A stretch of DNA of 64,000 bases from Oidiodendron maius Zn. Lineage: Eukaryota; Ascomycota; Leotiomycetes; Myxotrichaceae. This document shows, one piece after another, positions 45,747 to 58,540 of this stretch; the stretch's first letter is position 1; each line of letters begins with the position of its first letter. The notes under the pieces are model-generated. The model was given only the letters and a program-made list of their open reading frames with translations. It was not told the DNA's origin and made no database searches. The stretch covers positions 124,001-188,000 of the forward strand of contig KN832879.1 in the NCBI GenBank assembly GCA_000827325.1, written 5' to 3'. Both the position numbers and the translations under genes were made by a program.

Positions 45747-45785
45747 GGGGGAGGCAAAAGGTTGACCTGGGGCTCATTAAGATAG

Positions 45786-46138
45786 ATGGATCCTCATGGC
45801 TTCGCGCAACCGCCCTCACTGTCGCCCACCGATCTCTTCAACGGCCTCGACCTGACCTCCTCCACCACGCCCACCGTGCAGCCGGGCCCGCGCAGCTATA
45901 AGTCGCGGAAGTACCGACCTTGCGACTTCTGCAGAGCCCGCCAGGTCGCCTGCAAGATCGAGAGCGCGCCGCCCTGCCTGCTCTGTTCTTCGCACGGCCG
46001 CCAGTGCACCTTCGTCGAGCGGCCCAAGAAGAAGCGGCGACCCAATGTGCTGACGAGCAATGGCGATGGAGGCGTGAGCGGACAAGCAGGTAGGCAGTTT
46101 TCATTCCACCACCGGGGCGGCCCGAATTGAGGAGATGC

Positions 46139-46170
<32 letters not shown>

Positions 46171-48133
46171 TTGAAAGTGAATTGAATTACCTCGTGGCTG
46201 ATTTCAACTACAGTTCAGATGCAGCATCCGTACGACGTCTCTGGCACGCAATTGAGCCCGAGCTTCATAGCGCAGTACAATAGCGAGCACTCCTTCAATG
46301 AACTCAACGGGCACAATGGCCTGGACGACTCCCCGAATCAGATGCCGACGCTGGCCTCGAGCCAGGACGGCGACACGGTCTACAACATGGACCCCTATCT
46401 CCAGATGCTACCCGGTGTGCGCGTCCGCCCGCTGGACACGCAGGCCACACGATGTGCGCGCTGGATCGGGGAGACCGGAGAATCGAATCCCTATCTACTG
46501 CGGCGCTACGGCTATGACGAGAATGATGAGTGCACCATCTCCAAGCTGACGTACCGGCGCATCACCAAGAGTCCCCAGAGCCAGAACCTCATGCCTGGAG
46601 AGAAGGGCGAGCCTCCCGTGGTGTTCATGCTGGCCGATGACAGCATGGCGCAGAAGGGCGAGCCTAGAGTGGAGGAGGACGTACTTGCCAAGGCCCAAGC
46701 GGACGTCGCGAACATGTTCACGGAGCAGGAGGCCATCCGCCTTATCAGCCTGTTCTTTCGATTCGTATACCCATACTTTCCCATTCTCTCGAGAGGCGAA
46801 TTCTTATCCTCTGGATCACTATCGCAATCTCTGCATTCGATACCCCTATCTTTACTATCTGCCATGTATGCCACAGCACTCCCATTCATGTTATACGACG
46901 ATCTCCTGGCTACGAGCATTGTTCATTCCCCGGCCCCTACTCACCAGCTCTTCCGCATATCCTGGATAGCAGTGACCCAGGAACTGCACACCCCGCGCTT
47001 AGCAACCCTCCAAGCATGCCTACTCTTGTTACAACGTGCTCCCACCAACCGCTACACCACCGACACTCCATGGAAGACTAGCCTCGTTGGCTGGACGGTC
47101 AGCCTCGCCCAGATCCTCGGCCTCTCCCACGAATGCAGCGACTGGAACACCATCCCGACCTGGGAAATGTCCCTGCGCAAACGCCTCTGGTATGGCGTCT
47201 ACATCATGGATAAATGGGCCTCCCTCGGCGCTGGCATGCCTAGTCACATCCACTCCGAGGACTGGGACGTGCTCCCCATTACAGACTCCGATCTCGAGCC
47301 CCCTTCCCTGGACGATGTCTCCGTTGGCACACCTACGAGCTTTCTGGGACTGGAGCCGGACTTCCTGCACTTCCGCTACCTCGCAGAACTCACCATGATC
47401 CTCAGCGACATCATGGATTCATACTACTCCTTGCGTGCCACACAGCGCACTTCCCGAGACCTGAATCTCTCTCTCGAAATCGCGCGCTCTCTGCGTGCCC
47501 GCTTAAAATCATGGCGAGACTCCCTTCCACCTTCGTTATCGCCCAACAACCCTGAACAGCAGCGCGTGGATTCGCGGGGGATGACGACATGTCTAAGTGG
47601 AAACTCTGCCCTTCCGCTCGCGTACATAGTTGCGACGATGACGCTCTTCCGCGCACTTCTCAGACCTTTAGAGAACCTCAGTGACCAAGCAGACCAAGGT
47701 TTCATGGGGAGCAGAGCAGCGGTGCGAGCCGGCGCAAAGGAGTGCGCAAAGGAGGCGGTGGAGTTTGTGGAAGGACTAGGAAGAGGGGCATTGGATGCTT
47801 TCTGGCACTCTTGTAAGCAATATACCATATCCTTCATTTACCCCTATTTCTCTTTTCGCTTAGCGAGAGTTCCTAACATTCTCAATTCCAGGGTCCCGGG
47901 CAAACTTCGCAATCGCCTCCTCATTCCTGATGCAGCTCCTCGTGACATCCGACTCTGACGCCGAGTCGGCCGAGATCACCAGCCTCGTGTCGCGCTGGCG
48001 TTGGGCCATGCGCCTTGGGTCTGGGAGCACCGGGTCTGGGCTCATGAGCCTTGGCCTGCTGAGGCTGGATGGGCTGTTGTTAGAGACTGAGGGTGTTGGT
48101 GTCGTTGTTGGTGTTGGAGGGATAAGTAATTAA
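45786..48133 (+). CDS. Zn2Cys6 transcription factor, DAL81/TamA-like
   Basis: Three exons (45786-46089, 46214-47812, 47892-48133) give 714 residues. The zinc cluster spans Cys46-Cys74 with spacing CX2CX6CX7CX2CX6C (CDFCRARQVAC...PPCLLC...C), followed by a basic ERPKKKRRPN. A fungal-specific regulatory domain follows, from ARWIGETGESNPYLLRRYGY through FFRFVYPYFPILSRGEF and LATLQACLLLLQRAP to LRKRLWYGVYIMDKWASL. The C-terminus is Gly/Val-rich. The middle-domain pattern resembles Dal81/TamA co-activators of GABA, urea and allantoin genes; assignment to that subfamily is moderate only. The start Met lies 38 bp after a GATA palindrome. Intron 1 holds a long AG repeat. Confidence 0.88.
46147..46170 (+). 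repeat. AG dinucleotide microsatellite in intron 1
   Basis: About twelve AG units lie inside the first intron of the Zn2Cys6 activator gene. Length variation there would not change the protein. Confidence 0.9.
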
Positions 48134-48711
48134 GGAAAGAGAGGAGGAGGCCTGCTAAGTGCGGAGTCCAGACGGGGAAGTGTATTCAAAATAAGAAGGG
48201 GGCGTTTATGGGTTGGAAACCAAAGGAGCATTTGACGCGGTACTTATACCTATATGTAGATATATATGGGAATAAATGTGTCCGGAATAAATGGATAGGG
48301 CTCTGGATCTTACGGCGGTTGCCACACAGCCCTGCGCCCAGATTTAGATCAATTGACTAAATGTGGTACAATCAGAAAGAGAAAGTACTTGAAGTGATTC
48401 TTGTAGAACATCTCTTTCCTTTATTTTTTTATAGACAGTGCTATCTAGAGGTATAATACTGCCGTCGATGACTCCATGCTATGCTTCAAATATAAGGTAT
48501 GCCTTCCAAGCTACCCATTCCCGTGCTTGGTTTATTCTCAACCCCTTACTATCCGGTCTAGTATGTCATCATCTCTCGCCTCTCTGTATGAAGTTCCAGT
48601 GGCGCTGTATTCCTGCTAAACTTGCGCCTCGGTCTTCACTCTCAGTCCCCTTAAGGCAAAATGCTCGTCCTAAGGAATCACACGATGTCAATCAAACTGG
48701 ACGTACATCGC
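48134..48711. other. Convergent intergenic spacer
   Basis: These 578 bp between the activator and pcf11 stop codons are AT-rich, with an aataaa-like gaataaatg near 48270-48290 that fits 3' UTR sequence. No gene is seen. Confidence 0.45.
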
Positions 48712-50913
48712 TCACTCAAGACCACTGACCTCCGCCTTCCTCTTCCCCAGCACCGGCTCTGGCGTGAGTCTCTTCACCTGCTGCACTCCACCGCCGCCGC
48801 CGTCCTTGGTAGCTTCCGCGTAGCATGTTGCGTGATAGATACGGTCTCCGATCTTTCGAGCATCCATCCATACAAACTCCTGCGCGTCGTCGAGCCATTT
48901 CATTTCAAACTTTTCTTGACAGATCGGGCAAAAACTGTTCGGTGGGTCATCGGGGACGGGAATGTACTGTAATTCTGGTGGTTTGTTGGATGTGGCGCCT
49001 GATCCGGTGCCTGACAGCCCGATGCCGTCTACAGAACCAGTATTCTGGTCGTCCTCCACTTCACGAGATTTGATCCAATCCTTGAGGAGAAAGTTAGTAT
49101 CTTACACGGAAGGGTGGCATAGATGTTACTTACCAGCTCATCGACATACCAGCTACGGTGTTGCCCGCGCTTCTCTGCCTCAGTCATTCTCTGATGCACC
49201 CGAAAGTGCCAGTCCATGTGAATTGTCTTCTTCTTCCTGCCTTCTTCATCTGACTGAAACCTTCGGCCACATTGCGTACACGGTGCGCCGAGACGCTCGT
49301 ACAGGCTAGAGATGAGATGAGGGCGGGGACTGTAGAAATTAGTATGATTGTCATATCGCAAGGATTGAAAGAGCTTACATTTTAAGAGACGCGGCCCTTA
49401 GAACCACATCATTTGGGAGATCGGCCAGTGGAGTTCTTGCAGCACTAGGAGGTGTGCTGATAAAAGGGGGCATGATGCTTGGGGGGACACTTCCCACAAC
49501 TGTTCCAAGTGGTAAAGAAGGGGTAGCTGTTGAAGTTGGTATTGCTGGAAGCATACCGGCTGCTCGCAACTTCTCGAGCAAGGAGGCAGGGTCTGGGACT
49601 GGAGTGGAAGATGAGACAGCAGGTGCAAGAGTGTTAAAGGAAGGCTGGGCATGAGATGGCGGTGGCGACCGGACTGGAGCAAATGGCTGAGCTTGAACTG
49701 GGGGTGTTGGTTGAGGGGTGGCAGACTGGCTTGCTAATAATGCGGCGAGGGCGCCAGGACCTAGCAATGAGCTCAGTGTAGGCTGCTGAGCAGGAGACGG
49801 AGCAACTGCTACAGGTGCAGGTGGAGGCACGGGTGCCAGAGGGGTTTGGATTCTAGACGATGGCTTAGAAGCCTCAGAGAGTTGTGCAACTTGGTCTTTA
49901 ATGAGCGCTATCTGATCTGGTGGCAGCTTCTGACTGGACAAGATTGTCTGCAAGTCAAGCAGCGCCTTCAACCTCGTCTGTATACTGCTATCCCATGGAT
50001 TCTGCGCGAAATCCGCCTTTGAAGTAGCAATAAGGTTTGCAATATCACTGGTCAATGTGTCTACGCTATTTTCAGGCGTCGGGTAGCCCTGAGGCTGCGG
50101 TTGTTGCCAAGAAGGCGCAGCTCCTGATGGGTTCGGATATTGCTGGTTGGGCGGTCGCTTCTTATTGTTCAGTAATAGTTCATCACAAGGGAATTTACGA
50201 GAACATACCTGGGGCAGTCCATACTGCTGGTGGCCATTCATCGGATTAGGGAATGGTTGCCCGCCAGCTGGAGGGGGGTATGACTGTGGCCCATAGTTCG
50301 GAGGATAGCCATGCCCTGGAGCGCCAGGAATCGCGTGCCTCACTGCACCAGGTGGGGTCGGCGTATCACGAAATGGAGTCGGAGACGGATTCGGACGTCT
50401 GCCCATGATTTGCTGCTGGTTTCTTAGATGCTCTTGATGAGCTTGGACAGCGGACGTCCTAGCCTTGATGAGAGCATTTTCAATCGGCCGTGTTACTTCT
50501 GGCGGAAAGACGGGCCGCGTATCTATCGATCCAGGAACTGGCTCCTTCCAAGTCTTCAACATCTCATCCATCTTCCTGCGAACGTTGTTATCCACTAAAG
50601 CGTACGCCTCCATGAATGTCGAGTATAGCTGACGACCAAAGAAGAGGGTATAGGGGGTGCCAACATTCTTCACAACGGAATCGAGCACGTAAAACGCTGG
50701 CAGTTTCTTGGCCGGTGAGGTTTGCTTGATGTGGTTCTTTAATGCTTCTGATATCGCCAGGGCGTGCTCTGTATTCTCCTTTGCGATCACCGTCAGATTG
50801 CTGATCTCGTATCTTGAATTCATCGTCAGATCTTCCAGGGCTTTCCTATAGTCATCTGCGACCTCGTCGGAGAGGGTTCCGTACGAGAGACGGGTGGTGT
50901 GGGAGTCCGCCAT
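48712..50913 (-). CDS. pcf11: mRNA cleavage and polyadenylation factor Pcf11
   Basis: Four exons (50913-50209, 50160-49379, 49329-49134, 49080-48712) give 683 residues. The CTD-interacting domain (about 1-140) reads DDYRKALEDLTMNSRYEI, LAISEALKNHI, FYVLDSVVKNVGTPY and FGRQLYSTF. The middle is Pro/Gln-rich. The C-terminal half has two zinc-binding modules flanking the Clp1-binding region: PCTQCGRRFQ...HMDWHFRVHQ and FCPICQEKFEMKW...HATCY. Splicing gives LRAASLKIPRPHLISSLYE, as in Pcf11. The protein binds the RNA polymerase II tail and directs 3'-end cleavage and termination (CF IA). It is divergent from the I9 inhibitor-like gene. Confidence 0.95.
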
Positions 50914-51301
50914 CTCGAGGGCCGTTGTGTATTGTATTGGAGGTCGTTAGCCAAAGACGCTGCTGGTTGTGATGAAGGCGAATTTGGGCCAGCTGCAATC
51001 GAAGATGGCGAACCTCTAGATTATCAGAGGAGGGATAGCCATAGTTTAACAGAGGACGTTTGAGGAGGTCAACCCATTGACAACGAAGGAATCAACTGAG
51101 TTGTGGTATATCGTGACATTCAGCCTTGTTTGGTCTAATGCATTCTCGCCCAGCAGGAAGGCCGAAATGGATTAGTCATTCAACTTGCCCGCATCTTTGT
51201 CATGTCTTTCCGATTGCGCCGTCGTGTAGGCATCAGCAATCCTCTCTCTGCAACACCAGGGAAACAATACTCATTTACAAGGCCGTCACACTCATAAAGA
51301 C
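50914..51301. promoter_or_regulatory. Divergent promoter (pcf11 / I9 inhibitor-like gene)
   Basis: This 388-bp region lies between divergent starts and presumably holds both promoters. No site is assigned. Confidence 0.45.
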
Positions 51302-51647
51302 ATGAAACTCGCGATCATCTCTACTCTAGCCATGAGCGCCATTGTCCTTGGTGCCCAGCTGCCGCAGAAAGCAGTTATTGTCTCCTACCCAGATGAGACA
51401 CCGGACCACATCTTGGATCAAGCCAAGGATGCCATCAAGGCCGCTGGAGGCATGATCACGCACGAATACAAACTTATCAAGTAGGCGCATGCTCTTCCTC
51501 TAGTCTCATATTCGCTAACCCATATACAGAGGCTTTGCTGCAAAGGCGCCGGCCAAGATCCTGGAATCCGTTCAGACATGGGGTAACGATTATCACGCAG
51601 TCATCGAGGAAGACCAGATGGTGTCTATTGTTACAACCGACGAATAA
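51302..51647 (+). CDS. Secreted peptidase-inhibitor I9 (subtilisin propeptide-like) protein
   Basis: Two exons (51302-51480, 51530-51647) give 98 residues. A signal peptide (MKLAIISTLAMSAIVLGAQ) precedes a single I9 domain: KAVIVSYPDETPDHILDQAK, AAGGMITHEYKLIKGFAAKA and VIEEDQMVSIVTTDE. This matches Pbi2-like stand-alone propeptide proteins, which bind the active site of subtilisin-type proteases. Yeast Pbi2 lacks a signal peptide, so this version probably acts in the secretory pathway, vacuole or outside. There is no protease domain next to it, so it is not a truncated protease. Confidence 0.88.
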
Positions 51648-52457
51648 TATGTGATTTGGGTATGGGTATGAGCTGGAATTATCGGTAAAATCTGAGTGCG
51701 GATGCATGGACGGGATGCCCAAAGACTTCATGTGGAGCGGCGCAAGGGATATAACAGTTTGGCGTTTGGGCTAGTAGGGGTGCTTTCTTTGTATAATTGG
51801 GACGTTGTGGGAGTTGCGCCCTTGTGTTAAATAGTCCTGTGAGCAATAGACCTGTGCATGTGGGTGATGCGTTCGAATTGAAACTACAAGCGTCTCTTTT
51901 CCCTAATGTGACTGCAATACTACCAGTCTACACCTCCCAGAGAAGAGCCATCCACAGAACAGGAAATGAACAGAGTATGCAGACCGAAGGCGGACAATAT
52001 TTTGGCTCTTGCCTGTCAGAATGAGGGGATCGAGAGAAGACAAAGTGGAGGGAGAGATCCACAGTTAGTGGCACTGGCTTCCATGATTGGGTTCCCTTTA
52101 ATGGTTTATTGTTCTCATCATTCAACAATGAACTCTTTAATGGTGTCTACACAAGAATTAACCAAGTGACACAAAGACGTTGTAGTTGCAAATATAAATA
52201 CCCAGAACTAGCGCAAATCCTGGTCGATCACGGTCACAAAGGAGGACCCTAGAACGCGACATCCTGAAAGAAGCGACTCGAGCATCTAATATCAGGAAAC
52301 CTAGTGCATAAATTGTCTCTGACACCCGCCCCTCAAACCAAGATGTCAGGCATCCCTCGAGATATAATAAGCACGTTATTTACTCCTTTATAATCGTATC
52401 TCCAGACTCCTTCTCATTTAACCATCAAATCGAACACTCCAAGTCGCCATCGTCACT
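51648..52457. other. Intergenic region upstream of hook
   Basis: These 810 bp contain the I9 gene 3' UTR and the hook promoter. Short ORFs on both strands carry no recognisable content. Confidence 0.45.
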
Positions 52458-55400
52458 ATGCCACCTTACAGTCGTGGTACCGAAACAGCTCTGCTGAAAT
52501 GGGTATTTCCTCTTCTCGGTGTCTTGGGGTCTACTACTGAGAGCTGACAACCTTGCGCAGGTGAATACCTTCCCCATAGACTCGAAAGTCGAATCCCTGG
52601 CAGAACTGAGCGACGCTGTTGTCTTATGTGCCATGCTTGGTTCGTGCTGCAACGGAAACTCCTTTGTGCCACCCTTTTTTTTATTGCGCCCAAATGCTGA
52701 TTTTGAACTCTTGCAGTGGATATCGACCCCCATTACGCAGTTAATGATCTCGAGAAGCATTCTAGTCCCTCGAAATGGCTGAACAAGAAGAAATGCCTGG
52801 AGGCAGTCTACAGATCACTGCTTCGATATATTCGCAACCACACTCTAGAGCTAGATTACCTTACACTCGAAACTACAGTCGATTTTGATGCTATGGCGGA
52901 ACATGACGATGTACAAGAAACAATAAAGGTAGCGACTTACAACCTAAAAAAGTCTCATTTGTCTCAACTCGAATCCGACCTAACTAACATCTGCGTCCAG
53001 CTCCTTACAATATTCTTGATGGCGGCAGTGAACGGGCCTACGAAAGAGAAATATATCGGAAATATCATGAACCAGCTGGATGAATCTGCACAACTCCAGA
53101 TTATGGATCTCATTCAAAAGGTATCCCCATACCCTGATAAACTTGGATTCTGTTAACCAGATTGTAGCTTGGGAAACTTGAAGACGCCCCTTCGAATTCA
53201 AATTCTACCGATGCAGCATTGCCCCAGAAGCTAGCAAAAGATCTTCAACTCGCGTTCGAAGAGGAGCATGCTACTTTACACTTAGAGCATGAGGCTTTAA
53301 AGAAGAAGCATGCAGATTTTATCACTCGGTTTGAACATCTGCAAGCCAAGAACGACGATTTACATGAGCAGAATGATAGGATAGAGGAGCAATTGCGGGC
53401 ACTTCAAGAATCAAATAGCGGGGACCAAGCGGTCTATATCAAGAACTTGCAGAAGCAGATTGAAGAGAGAGACGAGCTTATCGCCACACATGAACAAGAA
53501 GCTGAAGTGAATCGGGTGACAAAAGAGCAACAAGCCAGGGAACTTGCTGCTCTTAGACCCTCTGCTCAGCGACTATTGGAGCTCGAAGATGATGTCAAGG
53601 TTCTGAAGAACGAAAATGCTTCTTTGACGAAGAAGGCAAATATGGTGGATCATTTTCAGAAGAAACTTGAACTTCAGAGCGGAATTGAGAGAGAGAATGC
53701 AAAGTTGCGCGAAAGAATAGATGTCCTCCAGGGAAACCAGAAAGACTTCGATAAAGTCTATGAGGAGAACGAGACGCTCAAGACGACAATTGGCGAATAC
53801 AAGAAGAGATTCCAGACCTATGAAGATGAGGTCATGACATTAACTACCCAAAAGGCAACCCTTCAGGCTGAGAATCGTTTCCATTTGGAGAGAATTGATG
53901 CTTTGAATGCCAGCAAGCAGCATGACGAGGAGTTCATTAAAGGCCTTCAAGAACAAATTAACTCTGGTGACCAGCATCATGCTTCAGAAGCCATCGGCGG
54001 GTCAGCAGGATTGACTTTGGAGGAGGAATTAGAGCAGAGTGATGACCCAACTCCTAATTATCTCCTAGAGATTTCCAGACTGAAGGCCGAGAATCAACTT
54101 CTCAAGAGCAGCAGTGCCGGAACATCCAATGCCGAACTTCGCGTCGATCTAGAAGAGTCAGAGAGAGTTCGCAAGCGCCTTGAGGAAAATCTTCAGGAAG
54201 TCACAGAAAAGCATGCAATTGGACAGGAACAGTTGCAAGCAATCATCAGCACATCTTCAAGCGAAAAGTCAGTAATTTTGATCGACACCGCACTTAAATT
54301 TGGTCCCCTTAACTTACGTATTGCGAATTTCTACAGGGACGACGCCATTACTCACACTAGAAAACTGTACCTCGATGCAAACCGAGAGCTTCAATCAACA
54401 AAGAGCAAGGCTGCCGAGCTCGAAGCCACACTCTCACAAAGAGATCGAGAACTACTTGCTTCAAAGACAGATTGTAAGCCACCCTTGTCACATCTGTTTT
54501 CAAAATATCAGAGCTAACATGAAAACAGTGGCCGCTGTGGATCGAGATGAAATTGATGCCTTGGAGGATCTCAAAGCAACTAACCAAATTATTACCTCGT
54601 CGCTTCAGAATGATTTGGTCCTTCTGCAAGGCAAATTCAAGAATCTAACTACTGATTACGAGCAACAGAAATCCCATCTAGTCGATGCCCTGCTAGCGAA
54701 GGACAAACTTCGACAAGAACTTGCCACTCTGAGAGAAGGAAAGGATGCTGCTGGCGAGGAGAATAACGCAGGACTGCAGGCGCTTAAGGAGGTAAGCTAC
54801 GAAATCGATTCTTCAGAAGAGATCTTTTCTTCTCTACATCCGCCTCCCGCTTTCTCCCGCGACGTCTCGTTTTATCCTTGTATCCATCAACCCAAACCAC
54901 CCCGGAACGCTCAGCCAGTAGATGAAGCAGCAATGCTTGCGCTTGAACGCCAGGCCATTGGTGCTATGGAAACATCCAAAGCGGAGAATGTCGACATCGC
55001 TGCACCTAACTTTCCTACATCTCCTATACCCTCCGTACCTCCTGCAAATCTTCGTTCCCGTCGTGGCCGCATATTTCGGCGAACACAGTGGACAGACGAT
55101 GAGTTGGACGTTCCAGCAACAATAGCTGACAATATTCACAGCAAACCGAAAAGCAAGAACTTGTTATCCAAGATCTCCAACAGCAGCTCAAAGTGGCTGA
55201 GGAAACTGGCATAGAAGCGCAGAAGGTACTGCACCGTCCTTTCTTAATTTTCTCTAGCTACAGAGTTTCCCATAATCTACGCCTCTATAATGGATTATAT
55301 TCTCATTCAAACATGCAAAAGAGGTCTGTCAAACTGACGAGCAACATCAAGGCCGCCCAGGAAGCCCAGATCAAGACCCTCTTACGCGAAAACTCTATGA

Positions 55401-55531
55401 TGGCCACGGCCTGGTACGATCTGACGAGTCGGTTACAAAGCAACCACGTGGTGCTGCAGCGCCGCCAGGATGCTCCAAAGAGCTGGATAAATAAACAGAG
55501 GCAGCTAGTAAACGCTACGCCTAGACGATGA
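52458..55531 (+). CDS. HOOK-family dynein adaptor (HookA-like)
   Basis: Ten exons (52458-52502, 52561-52639, 52717-52928, 53001-53120, 53168-54267, 54337-54473, 54529-54791, then probably 54915-55034, 55142-55225, 55322-55531) give about 789 residues. The N-terminal Hook domain reads ALLKWVNTFPIDSKV, LSDAVVLCAMLVDIDP and LEAVYRSLLRYIRN. From residue 170 the protein is nearly all coiled coil (EEEHATLHLEHEALKKKH and onward). The conserved C-terminal region includes LRENSMMATAWYDLTSRLQ and APKSWINKQRQLVN. Hook proteins link early endosomes to dynein, with the FTS-FHIP partners binding the C-terminus. Exons 8 and 9 are the least certain: they preserve phase, but alternative sites exist. Confidence 0.92.
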
Positions 55532-56176
55532 GGATGAGAAGCAATTATCTAATCCTTTAGGGCATTATTTCGAGGTAGAATTGCGTCGGGTTATTGTAGA
55601 CTTCATTTCGGTGGCTGCATAGCATGATGTAGAAGGGGAGCGTTTCTTTGATAAATGGGTGGACATAACGGAGGCTATTTGGCGTGGACTTTGCATATAC
55701 CCCTTAGAGACGACGGTACGGATGGCATGTCCCATTTATTCTCCGCAGATACCGCCCATGGCGAGGTTTTTGAAGTATAATTTTGCCTGTAAATATAACA
55801 CTTCATCGGAGTTATTCGCTCATCTTTGGATGTACTTTCATCCAACACACTCGAATAGTGAGGAAACGATGTTGTGACGTCTAAAACGAGACCTAAACAC
55901 GTCTCCTTCACATGTGATTCGAAATAATATTTTAAATTCAACTTAACGCCCAAGTTCAAAGATTCATATGTTTTTCATATGCCTGTCGCCCATTCCTCAA
56001 ACCTATAGCCCCCGTAAGGAATTTTAAAATAATCGTTATCACCAGCCTGATCCAAAAGCAGCAACCTATTCTCAATCGTGCTATGCCGGATTTTCTACCT
56101 CTCAATCAGCAAAATTGCCTTCCTCATTCCACCGCACGCCTGCTGAGGGCCTTCTCCCATTCTATCTCGCTTAAAC
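55532..56176. other. Convergent intergenic spacer
   Basis: This 645-bp stretch lies between the hook stop and the end of the hypothetical gene model. It is AT-rich near 55880-56040. No gene is seen. Confidence 0.45.
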
Positions 56177-56932
56177 TTATGCCCTCCCCTGACACGCAAT
56201 CGAAGAAGAGAAAGGGAAAAACTCACAACCCCTTTCAACTCCGCAAACCTTTCTCCCAATAGCCGCACAATTTCCGCTGTCCTCCATCTCTCCTTTAATT
56301 CCTCCGCTGCCGGGATCTGCCCATCCTTTGTCAATGGCGCGTGGGTCGCCAGGTAGGCGATGAAGCGGTCGTGGATGGCGGACCAATGCTGCGGCAGGGG
56401 AGAGCAGGATGGCAGATGTGATGCAACGATCTCCGGACCTGTCGGTCGGGTGTAGCTGTGTGCATGTGCTACGTATCGGGAGGGATGCTGTTTTGGATAA
56501 AAATAGATCAAGTTAGTAGGGTTCCTTTTGCTCTGCTTTTTCTTTCGACCCGGGGGTTTGATGTCTGCGGTTCCGGGAGGGAAGGTTAAAGAGGTGGATG
56601 TTAGGAATGAGAAGAAAGGAAGACAAACTGCTGGTTGTTCGAGTCGGATTTCGCGGTTTGTGGGAAAGAGAGACAATGAACCTGCGTTAGAGGGTCTCTT
56701 TTTGCGCGGCGACTTGATAGAAGGCTTTGGATGATTAGTTATCATGAAGAATATTGGAGTGAACAATTGCTATTACTCTCTTCTCAGAATTTCGACGACT
56801 TCGGGGAGGGGTGATAGCCCTAACTTCCTGAACGGATTTGTTGAGACTGTCTATTAAGACATCGACGTGGTTAGTGTTGTTGGAGTGACCGCTACTCCTA
56901 GACACGGCCGAGGACTTTCGTAGAAGAGCCAT
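56177..56932 (-). CDS. Hypothetical fungal protein, model tentative
   Basis: From ATG 56932 the frame reads MALLRKSSAVSRSSGHSNNT and DVLIDSLNKSVQEVRAITPP. It probably splices after SEKR (donor gtaata) to PSIKSPRKKRPSNAGSL. Further on, PAAEELKERWRTAEIVRLLGERFAELKG looks like a short conserved helical module. A final intron (gtgagt...gtgtcag) would end the protein shortly after GVGRA at 56177. The middle part (about 56400-56650) is of doubtful coding quality and may contain another intron. The N-terminal part is Ser/Arg-rich. I do not recognise the family. A separate 44-codon frame upstream may be the true first exon. Confidence 0.45.
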
Positions 56933-57048
56933 TGGTCCTGAGCAATATCCAAAGTTGACGAAGGTTCAATTGGACTATAGAAAGTCTTTCAATTAAAGGG
57001 AGCAATAGATTAAAATGTAAAAATCAAGTTGTGCGCTAGAGGATGTAC

Positions 57049-57183
57049 CTACTGAGTGCGTGCGTCCTTTATACCTCCTGTGTCCCACGGATTTTGCCAT
57101 AACGAAAGATCCTGCACTTGCTGAGACATATGAGATCTAAGGTCCTCCATTGGATCGTAGAAATTTGGAAGCAAGCCTGTCAT
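57049..57183 (-). CDS. Short coding-like frame, possible first exon of the hypothetical gene
   Basis: 44 codons read MTGLLPNFYDPMEDLRSHMS, then QQVQDLSLWQNPWDTGG, and end at TAG. Its composition is strikingly protein-like, unlike random frames here. A donor at gtataa after DTGG would leave one base and could join the acceptor ttgctcag just before ATG 56932, reading on in frame into MALLRKSS. The donor is weak. Alternatively it is an independent short ORF in the leader. Confidence 0.35.
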   Translation of the reverse strand: MTGLLPNFYDPMEDLRSHMSQQVQDLSLWQNPWDTGGIKDARTQ

Positions 57184-57553
57184 ACCGTGGCTTCTTGCAG
57201 GGTGGCACAGCCATTTGGCTATGGGATACTGGGCAAGATCTCAAGTATAGAGAACAGGTAAGTTCAGAGTCATGCGGTGAGGAAGAGAAAGGCTTCATAC
57301 ATTAGCCAAGTGGCGGTAGGCGCATCCGTACATGTCTCGTTAATTTTGGGGGAGCATTCTACAGGAAACATGCGTATAATACATCCAGACCCCTTATCTA
57401 GGCATGGAACCCATGTGCTAGGTGGTCGTACAAGTCGCCTTCCTCGTCTAAAGCGTGGCAAACACTTGACTACGCACGTAACAGATGCTAAGCCTCTTAT
57501 GGGGCCAGTGCAAGTCTATGCCGCCAGTCCCATCCCAAGCCCAACGCCGAAGT
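57184..57553. other. Spacer downstream of adenylate kinase
   Basis: These 370 bp lie between the adenylate kinase stop codon and the tentative first exon of the hypothetical gene, all on the minus strand. No other gene is supported. Confidence 0.4.

Positions 57554-58540
<987 letters not shown>

Larger units (their letters stand above)
44789..45785. promoter_or_regulatory. Divergent promoter (DCG1-like racemase / Zn2Cys6 activator)
   Basis: This 997-bp intergenic region lies between divergent start codons. It contains a paired GATA-site palindrome at 45729-45746, a further AGATAG at about 45780 just before the activator start codon, and a GGT microsatellite. Pyrimidine-rich DNA at about 45600-45660 resembles a fungal leader. 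Confidence 0.6.
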
